Numbered from the stretch's first letter, positions 20,286 to 29,931 are shown. The stretch is 39,039 nucleotides of DNA from UBA710 sp051655145 (GCA_051655145.1 JBOFZK010000071.1:1-39039); one strand, 5' to 3'. Numbers and translations are program-made. Notes: generated from the sequence alone by a model not told the origin.

Positions 20286-21906
20286 TTTAAAAGATATTAT
20301 TTCAGAACAATTAGACAATTATTTAAAAAATAATCAAATAACAAATATTAAATATCAAATAACAATTCCTTCTTTTGAAAAATATGGTGACTTTTCAACT
20401 AATATTGCTATACTTTTATCAAAAGAGATTAAATAAAAACCACAGGATATAGCAAACAAAATAGTTAAATATATAAAACATGATTTTATTGAAAAAATAG
20501 AAGTAATTCCCAATGGATTTATTAATTTTTTTGTAAGTGAAAAATATTTTAATTTTATTATTAATTTAGTTAATACACAAGATAAAAATTACGGAAATAC
20601 AGAAAAAATAAATAAAAGAATAAACCTAGAATTTGTTTCAGCAAATCCAACAGGTTTTTTACATGTAGCTCATGCTCGTGGAGCTTCATATGGTGATTCT
20701 CTTGCAAATATTTTAGAAACACAAGGAATTGATGTATTTAGAGAATATTATATTAATGATGCTGGCGCTCAAGTTAAAAATTTAGCTAAATCAGCTTTTA
20801 CTAGATATCAAGAAATCCAAAAAGTAAAATTAGAATTTGATTTAAATGAGGATCCTGATCTTTATAGAGGAATTGATATTATCTGAGTTGCTGAACAATT
20901 AATACTAGAAATTGGCAATATTTGAAAAACTAAAAAATTTAGCGAAGTAGAAAAAGAATTAACTGAAAAAGCTTTAAAAATAGTTCTTAAAAAAATCAAA
21001 TCAGATTTAGCTCTTTTAAATGTTAATTTTAATCTTTATTTTTCAGAATTAGATTTATATAACAAAAACATGATTTTACCAATCGTTGAAAAATTAAATG
21101 ATAAATTTGAAAAAGATGGAGCACTTTGATTAAACACTGAAAAATACGGTGATGATAAAAATAGAGTACTTATAAAAAGTGATGGAACTTATACATATTT
21201 TTTACCAGACATAGCTTATCATAATATAAAAATTTCAAGAGAACCTAAAGTTGATAAGTTAATTAATATCTGAGGAGCTGATCATACTGGGTATATAAAA
21301 AGAATGAAAGTTGCTCTTAAATTAAGTGGATATTCTGAAGAAGATTTAGATGTTATTACTCTTCAATTAGTAAGACTAATTAAAGAAGGACAAGAATTAA
21401 AAATGTCTAAAAGAAAAGGAACTTCTTTATTTTTATTTGAACTTGTAAAAACAGTTGGGAAAGATGCAACAAGATTTTTCTTAGTAAATAGAAGTTCAAA
21501 TACAAAGATTGATTTTAATCTTAATTTAGCAACCCTTAAATCAAGTGAAAATCCTGTTTTTAGTATTCAATATGCTCATGCAAGATGTATTCAATTATTG
21601 AAAAAAGCAAACTTTAATTTCAAAGAAACAAAAGAAGATTCCTTCATTCCTTTAAATTCAAAAAAATTAATAAAATTAATTGAGAATTTTCCTTTATTAT
21701 TAGCTCAAATATCAGAGAATTATAAAGTTCATCTTCTTTGTTCGTATTTAATTGAATTAACTACAGAATTACACTCATTTTATTCGAACAATCCAATCAT
21801 TGGTTCTAAGGATGAAATCATTTGCTTAAAGATGATTAATGCAGTAAAAATAATCCTTGCAAAAGGACTAAATTTATTAGGTATTTCCGCTCCAGATAAA
21901 TTATAA
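20278..21906 (+). CDS. argS: Arginyl-tRNA synthetase, interrupted by an in-frame TAA
   Basis: The full frame is 542 codons plus stop, ATG 20278 to TAA 21904-21906. Codon 53 (20434-20436) is TAA, within IKxKPQDIA, where relatives usually have a charged residue. The frame is the same before and after, so a single substitution explains it. Downstream the enzyme looks intact: the HIGH motif is HVAHARGA inside EFVSANPTGFLHVAHARGA, the KMSKS equivalent is KMSKRKGTS, and it has the anticodon-binding C-terminus ending LGISAPDKL. There is no in-frame ATG soon after the TAA; the next Met is more than 200 codons further. Sequencing error, readthrough or a real lesion are all possible. As an essential gene with no second copy here, an error or recoding is likelier than loss. 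Confidence 0.9.
20434..20436 (+). other. Premature TAA codon in argS
   Basis: This ochre codon lies in an A-rich context (AAATAAAAACC) in the N-terminal tRNA-binding domain. TAA remains a stop in genetic code 4. Confidence 0.9.
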
Positions 21907-21940
21907 AAATTTATAGATATGATATTTTTTTAATTTAATA

Positions 21941-21946
21941 TATAAT
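21941..21946 (+). promoter_or_regulatory. -10 box of pyk
   Basis: TATAAT with a predicted start near 21953. The leader of about 25 nt carries AAAAGGAAAA as the ribosome binding site of pyk. Confidence 0.5.
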
Positions 21947-21977
21947 TACTATTAAAATATATAATAAAAGGAAAAAC

Positions 21978-23426
21978 ATGAAATTTATTGACAAAAGATC
22001 CAAGTTAATTGGAACTATCGGTCCATCTTCTGAAAACGCAGAAGTTTTAAGAAAATTAGTGTTAGCAGGTCTAACAACTATAAGAACAAATTTTTCTCAT
22101 GGTTCAAGAGAAGAACAACAAAGAAAATTTGTTTTAGCTAAACAGCTATCAAAAGAATTAAATGTTCCTATTTCAATTTTGCTTGATACAAAAGGACCTG
22201 AAATAAGAGTTGGTAAAATGAAAGACGGCGCTCAATTTATTTCCGAAAAAACTCTTCTTAAAGTTTATACAACAAAAGAAAAATATGAAACATTTGAAGG
22301 TACATCAAAAGAAATAACTGTTTCATATGGTATGGACAAAGATCTTTCAATCGGTAAAAAAGTTTTATTTGATGATGGAAAATTAGTTTCTATAGTTAAA
22401 GAAGTAGGAAATGGTTTTTGTGTTGTTGAAGCAGTTAATAATCATCTTCTAAAATCTAATAAAAGAATTAATTTACCAGGAATAGATTTTTCATTACCAT
22501 TCTTATCAGAAAAAGATAAGGGAGATATTGAATTTGGAATTCAAAACGGAATCGATTATATAGCAGCATCATTTGTAAATAATGCAAATAATGTTAAAGA
22601 GTTAAAAGAAGTAGCTAAAAAATTTAATGGTGAAAATGTAAAAATATTTTCAAAAATAGAATCTGAATTTGGTGCTCAAAATATTGATGAGATAATCAAT
22701 GAATCAGATGGGATTATGATTGCTAGAGGAGATCTAGGTTTAGAAATCCCTTATTATGATGTTCCTTACCACCAAAAAAGAATTATTAGAAAATGTCGTG
22801 AAGCAGGAAAACCTGTTATTGTAGCAACTCAAATGCTTGATTCAATGGAAAAATCTCCGCATCCTACAAGAGCGGAAGTTACCGACGTTTACTGAGCAAC
22901 TGAATTAGGTGCTGATGCAACGATGCTTTCCGGAGAAAGTGCATCAGGAGATTTTCCAGTTGAAGCAACAACAGTAATGTCAACTATTAACAAAAGAGCG
23001 GAAAAAGAATTTTATAAAAAACTTTATTATCCAGTTCAAATGGAAGAAGTTTATAAATATAGAATTTCAAAAGCTGCTGATAAAGAAGAAGTTTCAAGAA
23101 TTGAAATCGCATATAGAATAGCTAAAATGACTCAACAAGGAAAATACAAATATGTTGTAATTAGATCTAATACAGGAAAACTACTTGAGTCAATTGCTCA
23201 ATTTAGACCTAATGCAGCAATTATTGGTATTGTTTCGGATAAAGATTTAATTACAAAATTCGGAATAACAAATTCAGTATTTGTTTCAATGGATTCAATA
23301 AAACTTTATGATGAAATTAAAAAAGACTTCAATAAAGCAAAAGAAGCACTAATTCCATTTTTCGCGCAAAGCGGAGATTCGTATTTAGTAGCTGATAAGC
23401 ACAATACAGAAGAAAAAGTATTTTAA
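21978..23426 (+). CDS. pyk: Pyruvate kinase
   Basis: 482 aa; TGA Trp at 22893-22895 splits it in the standard code. It converts phosphoenolpyruvate and ADP to pyruvate and ATP, the main ATP-yielding step in fermenting mycoplasmas. The N-terminus KLIGTIGPSS and ILLDTKGPEIR are substrate-site signatures. IFSKIESEFGAQN holds the catalytic Lys, and IMIARGDLGLEIPY binds the divalent metal. MLDSMEKSPHPTRAEVTDV and ATMLSGESASGDFPVEA follow. The C-terminal regulatory domain runs to the end. RBS AAAAGGAAAA precedes ATG. hup follows after 25 nt with its own RBS. Confidence 0.97.
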
Positions 23427-23451
23427 ATAATACAAATTTAAGGAGAACAAA

Positions 23452-23730
23452 ATGAGTAAAAAAATAGATTTTTTAAAAAAGGTAGCAGAGCTTTCTGATT
23501 TAAATATAAAACAAACAGAAAATGCAGTTAAATCATTAATTGCAATAATTATTGATGAAATGAAAAAAGGAGAAAAAGTACAACTTCCTGGTTTTGGAAC
23601 TTTTAAAGTAGCTGAAACAAAAGAAAGACAAGCTAGAAACCCTTTAACAAATGAACAAATTACAATAAAAGCAAAAAGAAAACCAAAATTCGTTCCAAGT
23701 AAAAGCTTAAAAGAAGAATTTTCTATTTAA
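23452..23730 (+). CDS. hup: HU-family DNA-binding protein
   Basis: 92 aa. It has the HU signature GEKVQLPGFGTFKV followed by the DNA-arm motif RQARNPLTNEQI and the C-terminal PKFVPSKSLKE. HU bends and compacts DNA as a dimer. AAGGAGA lies 5 nt before ATG. The 3' end overlaps the convergent recU gene by 8 bp (23723-23730), so no terminator fits between them. Confidence 0.95.
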   Translation: MSKKIDFLKKVAELSDLNIKQTENAVKSLIAIIIDEMKKGEKVQLPGFGTFKVAETKERQARNPLTNEQITIKAKRKPKFVPSKSLKEEFSI

Positions 23731-24205
23731 TTTTATTAATAAAACTTAAAAAATCAATGTATCCCGGATATATTATTTCTAAATGATAACCATTATTTAG
23801 AATAAAGTCTTTGGTAATTGATTTTTTTAATTTTAAATTAATATTGCTAGCTTTTATAATAAAAAAATCGCTTGTTTTTTTGAAAAGAATAATATAAAAA
23901 GCAATTCCTAAATATTTTTCAATTTCTAATAAATAATTATGCTGATGATCTTTAAAATTAGAAAAAGAAAGATAATCTTTATTAGTACTTTTTGCTTCAA
24001 AAGCAATAAATCTTCCTTTATAAATACCGTAATAATCAACTGTTGATTTTTTTGATACAATAGAATTAGAAAGATTTAATTCCTTATCTATTCTTTCAAA
24101 CTTAATATCTAAATTCTTTTTATGAAAAAGAGCAGTACCATTATTTTTGTAAGAATTAATTGTTTTATTGATTATTTTTTCAAGGAGCATACCTCTATTT
24201 TTCAT
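23723..24205 (-). CDS. recU: Holliday junction resolvase RecU
   Basis: 160 aa, ATG 24205 with AAGGAGG 6 nt upstream, stop TAG 23723-23725. It begins with the RecU hallmark KNRGMLLEKIINKTINSYK. The nuclease core is STVDYYGIYKGRFIAFEAK (Asp57, Glu70, Lys72), followed by FKDHQHNYL. RecU cuts four-way junctions in firmicutes and mollicutes in place of RuvC. Length fits the family. It is divergent from degV. Confidence 0.94.
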   Translation of the reverse strand: MKNRGMLLEKIINKTINSYKNNGTALFHKKNLDIKFERIDKELNLSNSIVSKKSTVDYYGIYKGRFIAFEAKSTNKDYLSFSNFKDHQHNYLLEIEKYLGIAFYIILFKKTSDFFIIKASNINLKLKKSITKDFILNNGYHLEIIYPGYIDFLSFINKIK

Positions 24206-24246
24206 TTTTCCTCCTTATTATTTATTTACTTAATTGGTGTTAAAAA

Positions 24247-24255
24247 TGATATAAT
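24247..24255 (+). promoter_or_regulatory. Extended -10 promoter of degV
   Basis: TGATATAAT ends 7 nt before ATG 24263. The palindrome ATAATTTAAATTAT (24251-24264) covers both the -10 box and the start codon. No Shine-Dalgarno site. Confidence 0.6.
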
Positions 24256-24262
24256 TTAAATT

Positions 24263-25174
24263 ATGAAAATAGCATTTGTAGTAGATTCTTCTTGCGCTTT
24301 TACTAAAACGCAAGCAGAAAAAATAGGTTTACATTATTTACCTTTATACGTTAAAATAAATGACAAAGATTATAAAGATGGAGTAGATTTAACATTTGAG
24401 GAATTTAAGGATAAATTAAAATTCAATTCCAATATTTTTACTTCTTTTACACCTATTGGTGAAGCTAAAATAATTTTATCTGATCTAGCAAGCAAATATG
24501 ATCATGTTATTGTTTATCCAATTTCTATGGCACTTTCTTCACAATATAACAATTTACAATCTTTAGTAATTCAAGATAAACTTGATAACGTTCATATTAT
24601 TGAATCTAAAAATATATGTTTCGGTTTAATGGATTCTCTTTTAAAAGTTAAAGTAAGATTAGAAAAAGAAGAAATTTCAGTAAATGAAGCAATTGAAATT
24701 TTAAATAATCCAGGGACATATAATAATTTAGATACTTTTTTAATTCCTAAAACTACTGATGCTCTTTTAAAAGGAGGAAGATTATCTCCTTCAGCTGCTA
24801 AAATAGCAAAATTATTAAAAATAGTTCCTGTTATAAAATTTGAATATGAAACAGGGACGTTAAATAAATATGAAAAAGGTCGTATTTTTACAAGAACATT
24901 TTTAAATTTATTCAAAGAATTTTATGAAGAACATTCAAAAAAATCTAGTGCTAAAGATAAATTATATTTTATATATTTTGATGTTGAATGTTCTGATGTT
25001 GATGAATTCATGACAAAAATTGATGAAATTACCAAAAATGATCCTAATTTCATTTTAATTAAAAGTAATATACCTCCTATTATTGCTGTTCATACAGGTT
25101 TTGAATCTGCTGCAATGCAATTTAGTAGAAATAGTGAAGAACTTAAAAAATTCTTTGATCTAATTAAAGATTAA
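24263..25174 (+). CDS. DegV-family fatty-acid-binding protein
   Basis: 303 aa. The N-terminus IAFVVDSSCAFT is the DegV start. YPISMALSSQYNN holds the conserved Ser-containing lipid-binding loop, LIPKTTDALLKGGRLSPSAAK is the family signature, and VIKFEYETGTL follows. DegV/FakB-type proteins hold a fatty acid and can present it to a fatty-acid kinase. No kinase gene is in the window. The start is set by the leaderless promoter; no ribosome binding site. It converges on and overlaps rsmE by 11 bp. Confidence 0.92.
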   Translation: MKIAFVVDSSCAFTKTQAEKIGLHYLPLYVKINDKDYKDGVDLTFEEFKDKLKFNSNIFTSFTPIGEAKIILSDLASKYDHVIVYPISMALSSQYNNLQSLVIQDKLDNVHIIESKNICFGLMDSLLKVKVRLEKEEISVNEAIEILNNPGTYNNLDTFLIPKTTDALLKGGRLSPSAAKIAKLLKIVPVIKFEYETGTLNKYEKGRIFTRTFLNLFKEFYEEHSKKSSAKDKLYFIYFDVECSDVDEFMTKIDEITKNDPNFILIKSNIPPIIAVHTGFESAAMQFSRNSEELKKFFDLIKD

Positions 25175-25835
25175 TTAATGATAATGCTTTAATTGTAGCT
25201 GTTTCAGCTCTTAATATAGTTTTTCCAAGAGAAAAAACAATAAAGCTATTTTCTTTTGCTTGTCTAATTTCATTATCACTAAATCCGCCTTCTGGCCCTA
25301 TAAAAATAGAAATGTCTTGAGGTAAGAATTTATTTATTTCAAAATTATCTTTTTCATGAGCGATAAATTTATTTTTAGTATTAATTAATGAAAGTGATTT
25401 TGAAAAATCAACTGGTTCATGGATAGTAGGAATAATATTTCTAAATGATTGTTCAGCTGCATTTTTTATAATCTCCTTAAACCTTATCATTTTTTTAGAA
25501 TCAATCTTATCAATATATTTTTTATTAGTGAATTCGGTTTTAATTAAAAATATTTCTTTTGCCCCAAGCTCAACAGATTTTTGCAAAGCAATTTCTAAAT
25601 TTTTTATTTTAATTATAGAAATAAAAATAGCAACATTTTTTTCATATTCATTATTTAAAAATAATTCTTCTAAAATAAAAGCTTTATCTTTTTCTAGTCT
25701 GCACTTAAAAAACTTTTCTTTAAATACGGAAATAAATTCTTTATCACCTATTTTTATAACTTTTAAATGATCTAAAATTTCTCTAGATAAAATAAAATAA
25801 TTTCCCTCTTTTTTTTCTACAAAAAATCTATTCAT
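25164..25835 (-). CDS. rsmE: 16S rRNA m3U1498 methyltransferase RsmE
   Basis: 223 aa, ATG 25835, TAA 25164-25166. The N-terminal PUA-like domain (MNRFFVEKKEG) is followed by LEIALQKSVELGAKEI and by NAAEQSFRN. The SPOUT knot signature is FIGPEGGFSDNEI, then SLGKTILRAETATI at the C-terminus. It methylates U1498 in the decoding region of 16S rRNA. It starts 2 nt after the stop of rbgA, so both come from one mRNA and are coupled. Confidence 0.94.
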   Translation of the reverse strand: MNRFFVEKKEGNYFILSREILDHLKVIKIGDKEFISVFKEKFFKCRLEKDKAFILEELFLNNEYEKNVAIFISIIKIKNLEIALQKSVELGAKEIFLIKTEFTNKKYIDKIDSKKMIRFKEIIKNAAEQSFRNIIPTIHEPVDFSKSLSLINTKNKFIAHEKDNFEINKFLPQDISIFIGPEGGFSDNEIRQAKENSFIVFSLGKTILRAETATIKALSLINL

Positions 25836-25837
25836 AA

Positions 25838-26674
25838 TTAATCTCAGTATATTTTTTTAATATCTATAATTTTTTTTCTAATTAAAGAATATACTTTTTC
25901 TTTATCAACCTCTCCATTTTTTTTCAAAATATTCTTATTTTTTCCATATCTTATAAGTTCTGAATACTTATCATTTTCATTTTGAAAATATTCTAAATCA
26001 TTTTCACTAAAAAATGATTCTTTTTTCTCAATTAATATATCTTGAATCATCGTTATAAATTCATAATCGCTTATTACTTCTTTTCTAATTAAATTACATG
26101 CTACTAATTTTAATGCTTGTTCATCACTTTTTATTTTAGGCATCATTATTCCAGGAGAATCTAAAAGAAAAATATTTTCTATTTGAATTCACTTTAATCC
26201 TTTAGTTGTTCCAGGATGATTTTCTACTTTTACTTTTGAATTATTTCCCGCTACTAAATTAATTAATGTAGATTTACCAACATTTGGAAGACCAACAACA
26301 AAACATTTAAGATTAGATGATAAAAGACCTCTTCTTTTATCTCTTTCAATTTTCTTTTTCAAAATTTTCTTTAGTTTTTGAATAATATCTTTTTTAGATT
26401 TAGAATCTTTTAGATTTAATGCTATAAAATCATCTTTTTCGTCATTAAATTTTTGTTTAACATTTTCAATATCTTTATCTACAGAAAGCTCTTTTTTTGA
26501 AAGAACAAATAATCTTGGTTTATTAGGGGCTATTTTATCAAACTCCTCATTATATGTAGATAAAGGAACTCTTGCATCTAAAACTATAATAAAACAATCA
26601 ATTAGATCCTTTTTTTCTTTTATATCTTTTATAGCCTTAGCCATGTGTCCAGGATATCAATTAATATTTAACAT
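25838..26674 (-). CDS. rbgA: Ribosome biogenesis GTPase RbgA (YlqF)
   Basis: 278 aa across two TGA Trp codons that fragment it in the standard code. The start is INWYPGHMAKA, the hallmark of RbgA, with ATG 26674. The GTPase motifs are circularly permuted: G5/DARVP (33-37), G4 LSKKEL (58-63), G1 GLPNVGKST (128-136), the G2 Thr in HPGTTKG, then G3 DSPG. The C-terminal domain binds rRNA. It acts late in 50S assembly. A TATAAT box at 26684-26689 ends 9 nt before ATG with no ribosome binding site. Next to rsmE, consistent with ribosome maturation. Confidence 0.95.
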
Positions 26675-26683
26675 AATATCAAT

Positions 26684-26689
26684 ATTATA
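26684..26689 (-). promoter_or_regulatory. -10 box of rbgA
   Basis: TATAAT 9 nt before ATG 26674 without a ribosome binding site; a leaderless mRNA is predicted. Confidence 0.5.
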
Positions 26690-26711
26690 TTCTAATGCAA
26701 ACTAAATGAAC

Positions 26712-27518
26712 TTAAAATTGACATTTAGGACAATAAAAAGTTCCTCTTCCAGCTACTTTAGCTTTTTCTATTTTTGTATTACATTTACCACAAACTTCTT
26801 TTTTATAAACATTTAAAAAGCTCTGGTAATTACCTTCTTTTTCTCCTGAATGAAAAGTTGAAAATGTTGTTCCACCCTCATTAATAGCTTTTTCTAAAAT
26901 TACTTTAGTAAAAATATAAACTTCATGAATCTCTTTATCACTTAGTTCATTAGCCTTTCTAAAAGGAGAAATTCCGGCTGAATAAAGTACCTCATTTACA
27001 TAAATATTTCCTAATCCAACAACAATTTTTTGATCTAATAAAATACTTTTAATATTTTTAGTAGATTTATTAAATATTTTTTTTAAATATGAAAATGAAA
27101 AAGCATTTGAAAATGGTTCAGGACCAATATTTATATGTTTTAAAAAATCATGATCATTATAAATTTCAAATGTTCCAAAACCTCGAGAATCATTATATTC
27201 AATTTTATATTTTGTTGTAAGAAAAATTATATGAGAATGCTTTTGTATTAATTCATTTTTATCTTCAGATATTTTATATTTACCTTCCATTCTTAAATGG
27301 GAAATAATCATTTTATTATTAGATATTAAAAAAACAATATATTTTCCTCTTCTAAGAACTTTTTCAATTATTTCATTCTCTAAAAAATTAATAAATTTCT
27401 TTTTAGTTGAGTTTTTAATAAATTTATCATTATTAATAATAACTTGTTCGATTTTTTCATTAGTAATTTTTTTTGATAAAAATCTAACGACGTTTTCTAC
27501 TTCTGGTAATTCAGGCAT
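26712..27518 (-). CDS. mutM: Formamidopyrimidine-DNA glycosylase (Fpg/MutM)
   Basis: 268 aa, beginning MPELPEVENV, whose Pro2 is the catalytic nucleophile after Met removal and Glu3 assists. Lys59 in RRGKYIVF corresponds to the beta-clamp lysine. The H2TH region has LDQKIVVGLGNIYVNEVLY. The C-terminal zinc finger is CX2C-X16-CX2C (Cys243, 246, 263, 266). It excises oxidised purines such as 8-oxoguanine and nicks the strand. The start codon lies inside a 20-bp palindrome that also holds the -10 box. dprA ends 21 nt upstream. Confidence 0.97.
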   Translation of the reverse strand: MPELPEVENVVRFLSKKITNEKIEQVIINNDKFIKNSTKKKFINFLENEIIEKVLRRGKYIVFLISNNKMIISHLRMEGKYKISEDKNELIQKHSHIIFLTTKYKIEYNDSRGFGTFEIYNDHDFLKHINIGPEPFSNAFSFSYLKKIFNKSTKNIKSILLDQKIVVGLGNIYVNEVLYSAGISPFRKANELSDKEIHEVYIFTKVILEKAINEGGTTFSTFHSGEKEGNYQSFLNVYKKEVCGKCNTKIEKAKVAGRGTFYCPKCQF

Positions 27519-27536
27519 TATAATTTAAATTATAAT
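27517..27536 (-). promoter_or_regulatory. Palindromic leaderless promoter of mutM
   Basis: ATTATAATTTAAATTATAAT is a 20-bp perfect palindrome. The minus-strand TATAAT is at 27529-27534 and ATG begins at 27518, inside the palindrome. Confidence 0.6.
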
Positions 27537-27539
27537 ATA

Positions 27540-28316
27540 TTAATTTAAAACTTTGTTATTTTTAAAAATTGATATCTCATCAATATTTTCAAAAACAGAA
27601 GCTCCTTCATCAATAAGAACTTTATTTCCACTAAAATTAATATCTTCTGAATTTTTATCATTAATTGAGTGGCAATAAATTTCTTTTCCATTTTCTAGAA
27701 AAAAGGAAACCAAATTCATTAAGCCACTATTTGATTTACTATTTAAAATAATTAAGGCATTAGCAATTCCAGCTACAATTCTATTTCTCCCTATAAGTCT
27801 TTCTTTACTTACGTGTTCATTTTCACATATTTCACTTAATATAAGTTTATTTTTTATATGATCAATATCATTTATAAAATATCCATTTTTAAGCCCATTA
27901 GCTGAAATAAAAATAATTGGTCTATCTTGTTCAATAAATGAATTTACAATTTCTTCATCTAGCCCCCTATAATAATTTGTTACTAAAGCATTATCATTAG
28001 ACAATTTATAAATAGAAGCTTTTAAATTTTCAATATCACCAATTTTATTTTCGCCTGTTATTGTAATAGCATTAACTTTTAATAATTCTTTATTACCTTT
28101 ATAAAATAAAACAAATGGTGGTTTATATATTTCTTTAAGCCCGGCTGGATATTCATCATCTAAAATAGTTATAGCTTGAATTTCCTTATTTTTTATTTTG
28201 TCATAAATTTTTTCTATTTCCTCTATAGAAACAAATTCTTTATCTTTTAAAGCTTTATAAATTTTTTCGAAATTACCTTTATACTTGATAGCAAAAAAAA
28301 TTAATATATATTTCAT
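27540..28316 (-). CDS. dprA: DprA/Smf-family DNA-processing protein
   Basis: 258 aa from ATG 28316; a TTG at 28340 would add eight residues but has no better signal. The DprA Rossmann fold is recognised by LDDEYPAGLKEIYKPPFVLFYKGN near residue 60 and by RLIGRNRIVAGIANALII toward the C-terminus. DprA loads RecA on incoming single strands. It is diverged: the usual GSR box reads GEN and SGxAxGID reads NYYRGLDE. There is no C-terminal winged helix. It may be a decayed or specialised homologue. The purine-rich ribosome binding site GAAAGAGAGAG lies in a hairpin (see 28322-28382). Confidence 0.85.
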   Translation of the reverse strand: MKYILIFFAIKYKGNFEKIYKALKDKEFVSIEEIEKIYDKIKNKEIQAITILDDEYPAGLKEIYKPPFVLFYKGNKELLKVNAITITGENKIGDIENLKASIYKLSNDNALVTNYYRGLDEEIVNSFIEQDRPIIFISANGLKNGYFINDIDHIKNKLILSEICENEHVSKERLIGRNRIVAGIANALIILNSKSNSGLMNLVSFFLENGKEIYCHSINDKNSEDINFSGNKVLIDEGASVFENIDEISIFKNNKVLN

Positions 28317-28321
28317 TAATC

Positions 28322-28382
28322 TCTCTCTTTCTTCGGACAATTGTCCTAACTATATATGTAAAAAAAGTTAAGGAAAGAGAGA
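28322..28382 (-). promoter_or_regulatory. Hairpin that pairs the dprA ribosome binding site
   Basis: In the minus-strand RNA TCTCTCTTTC (28382-28373) pairs perfectly with GAAAGAGAGA (28331-28322), which is the only Shine-Dalgarno-like stretch of dprA. Between them lies the 12-bp palindrome GGACAATTGTCC (28335-28346). Confidence 0.6.
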
Positions 28383-28395
28383 AAAATAAATAAAA

Positions 28396-29922
28396 TTATA
28401 TATTTTTAATTTTTTCAATAGTTATAATAACTTCATAAGGCATAATAAATGAAAAATTTTTTTGTTCTCTTTTGTGATTAGAACAAAAAATAATTTCTCC
28501 ATCTTTTAGTTCGTTTAATTGTATTCATTTATTTTTTAAATTAATATTTATTACTAGTAATTCATTATTTTTTTTATAGACATATTTTACAAGACCGCTA
28601 TTTTTTTTCTTTATTTCAAATGTTTCATATCCTTCTAAAAAACTCAGCATATTTTCTTTAGCTAAAAAATCAATTGTTTTCTTTAAATAATTTAATGATG
28701 AATTAAGATTTTTCATTTGTTCTTTTACATTTTGCTCAAAACCATAAGGATAAATTTTTCAAAATAATTTTATATTTTTATTATTTGTAAAACCAAAATT
28801 TTTCGAATCATTTCATGGAAAATAATAATTATTATTAATTGATGAAATTTCTTTTTCACTATTTCAAAAATCTTTTTCTTTAATTCCCTTTGATTCAAAT
28901 GTTCTTTTAGTATCTAAAATATAAGGATCATTTAATTCTGAAAAATTTTTAAGATCTAAATTTAATAAACCTAATTCATCTCCAAAATATAATATAAAAC
29001 CAGATGGTGAAAATAAAATTATAGATAAAAAAGCTTTTGTAGAATCATTTCTTAAAATCCCCTTAGAACCTCATCTTGAAATTATTCTTCCGTTTTTATT
29101 TTCTGATAATCCAAAAATAGTTTTATCTAAAATAGGTTTTGGTCTATTATTTAAAAGCTTTTCTAAACTTTTTAAAAATTTAGGTAATTTAAATTTTTCT
29201 ACTTTATTAAATCCTAAATGATTTTTACTTATTCCAAACTCATTAAGAGAAGTATTTATAAATAAATCAATCATATTGGTAGATATTAAATCCGTTTTAA
29301 CATGATCATCAATAAAATTAGATTTTAAAAATACTTTTGAAAAATTAAATTCATTTTTTAAAATATTACTAATTGATTTTAATAAATTAATTGTTTGACT
29401 TGAAATTGCTTCATCTTTTTTGAAAAGGAACTCAAAATTACTAATAATAATATTTTCTATTTTTATTTCTTTTAAAATAGTTAAAAGTTTTTTTAAAAGA
29501 AAAATATTTTTTTCTTCATCTCATTTTTTATTTTTATCATCACCAATTTTTTTATCTAAATAAAAATCTTTTTTATCTTTTGATAAAGAATATTTTTTAT
29601 TTAAGTTTTTAATTAGACTAGATTTAGAAATATTTTTTATATTAATTTCATAAACAAAAGAAATATTATTATTTTTAAGTTCATGGATTACTTTTGTTAA
29701 TGTACTTAGTTCTCCATATTTTTCTTCAATAGCCACATATGTAGGAAGATTAAGACTATTAATATTATTAAAAATATCAGGAAAACAAACATAGTTAATA
29801 CCCATAAACTTTAGATATGGAATAGTTTCAAGAAATCCTAGGAAATCACCAAAACCATCACCATCTCCATCTCTGAAAAAAAGAGGATTTACTTGATATA
29901 AAAAATATTTATTTTTTTCCAT
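28396..29922 (-). CDS. Degenerate glycoside hydrolase family 13 (alpha-amylase/oligo-1,6-glucosidase-like) protein
   Basis: 508 aa, ATG 29922 with AAGGAAAA upstream. Only short pieces are open without code 4. The N-terminus YQVNPLFFRDGDGDGFGD (residues 9-26) and FLGFLETIPYLKFMGINY match GH13, including the calcium-type loop. The segment GRIISRWGSKG, then LFSPSGFILYFGDELGL, matches the end of the GH13 barrel. The active site is gone: the NHD box before RIISRWG reads SENKN, and the DxVxNH region reads EINIKN. I find no RxDxx nucleophile motif. It is probably not an active glucosidase; binding or structural roles are possible. It lies 9 nt after holA, in one operon. Confidence 0.8.
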
Positions 29923-29931
29923 CTATTTTCC

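Noticed and set aside
28317..28340. TTG 28340 as the dprA start
   Set aside because: It would fall inside the GGACAATTGTCC palindrome; ATG 28316 follows the purine-rich ribosome binding site.
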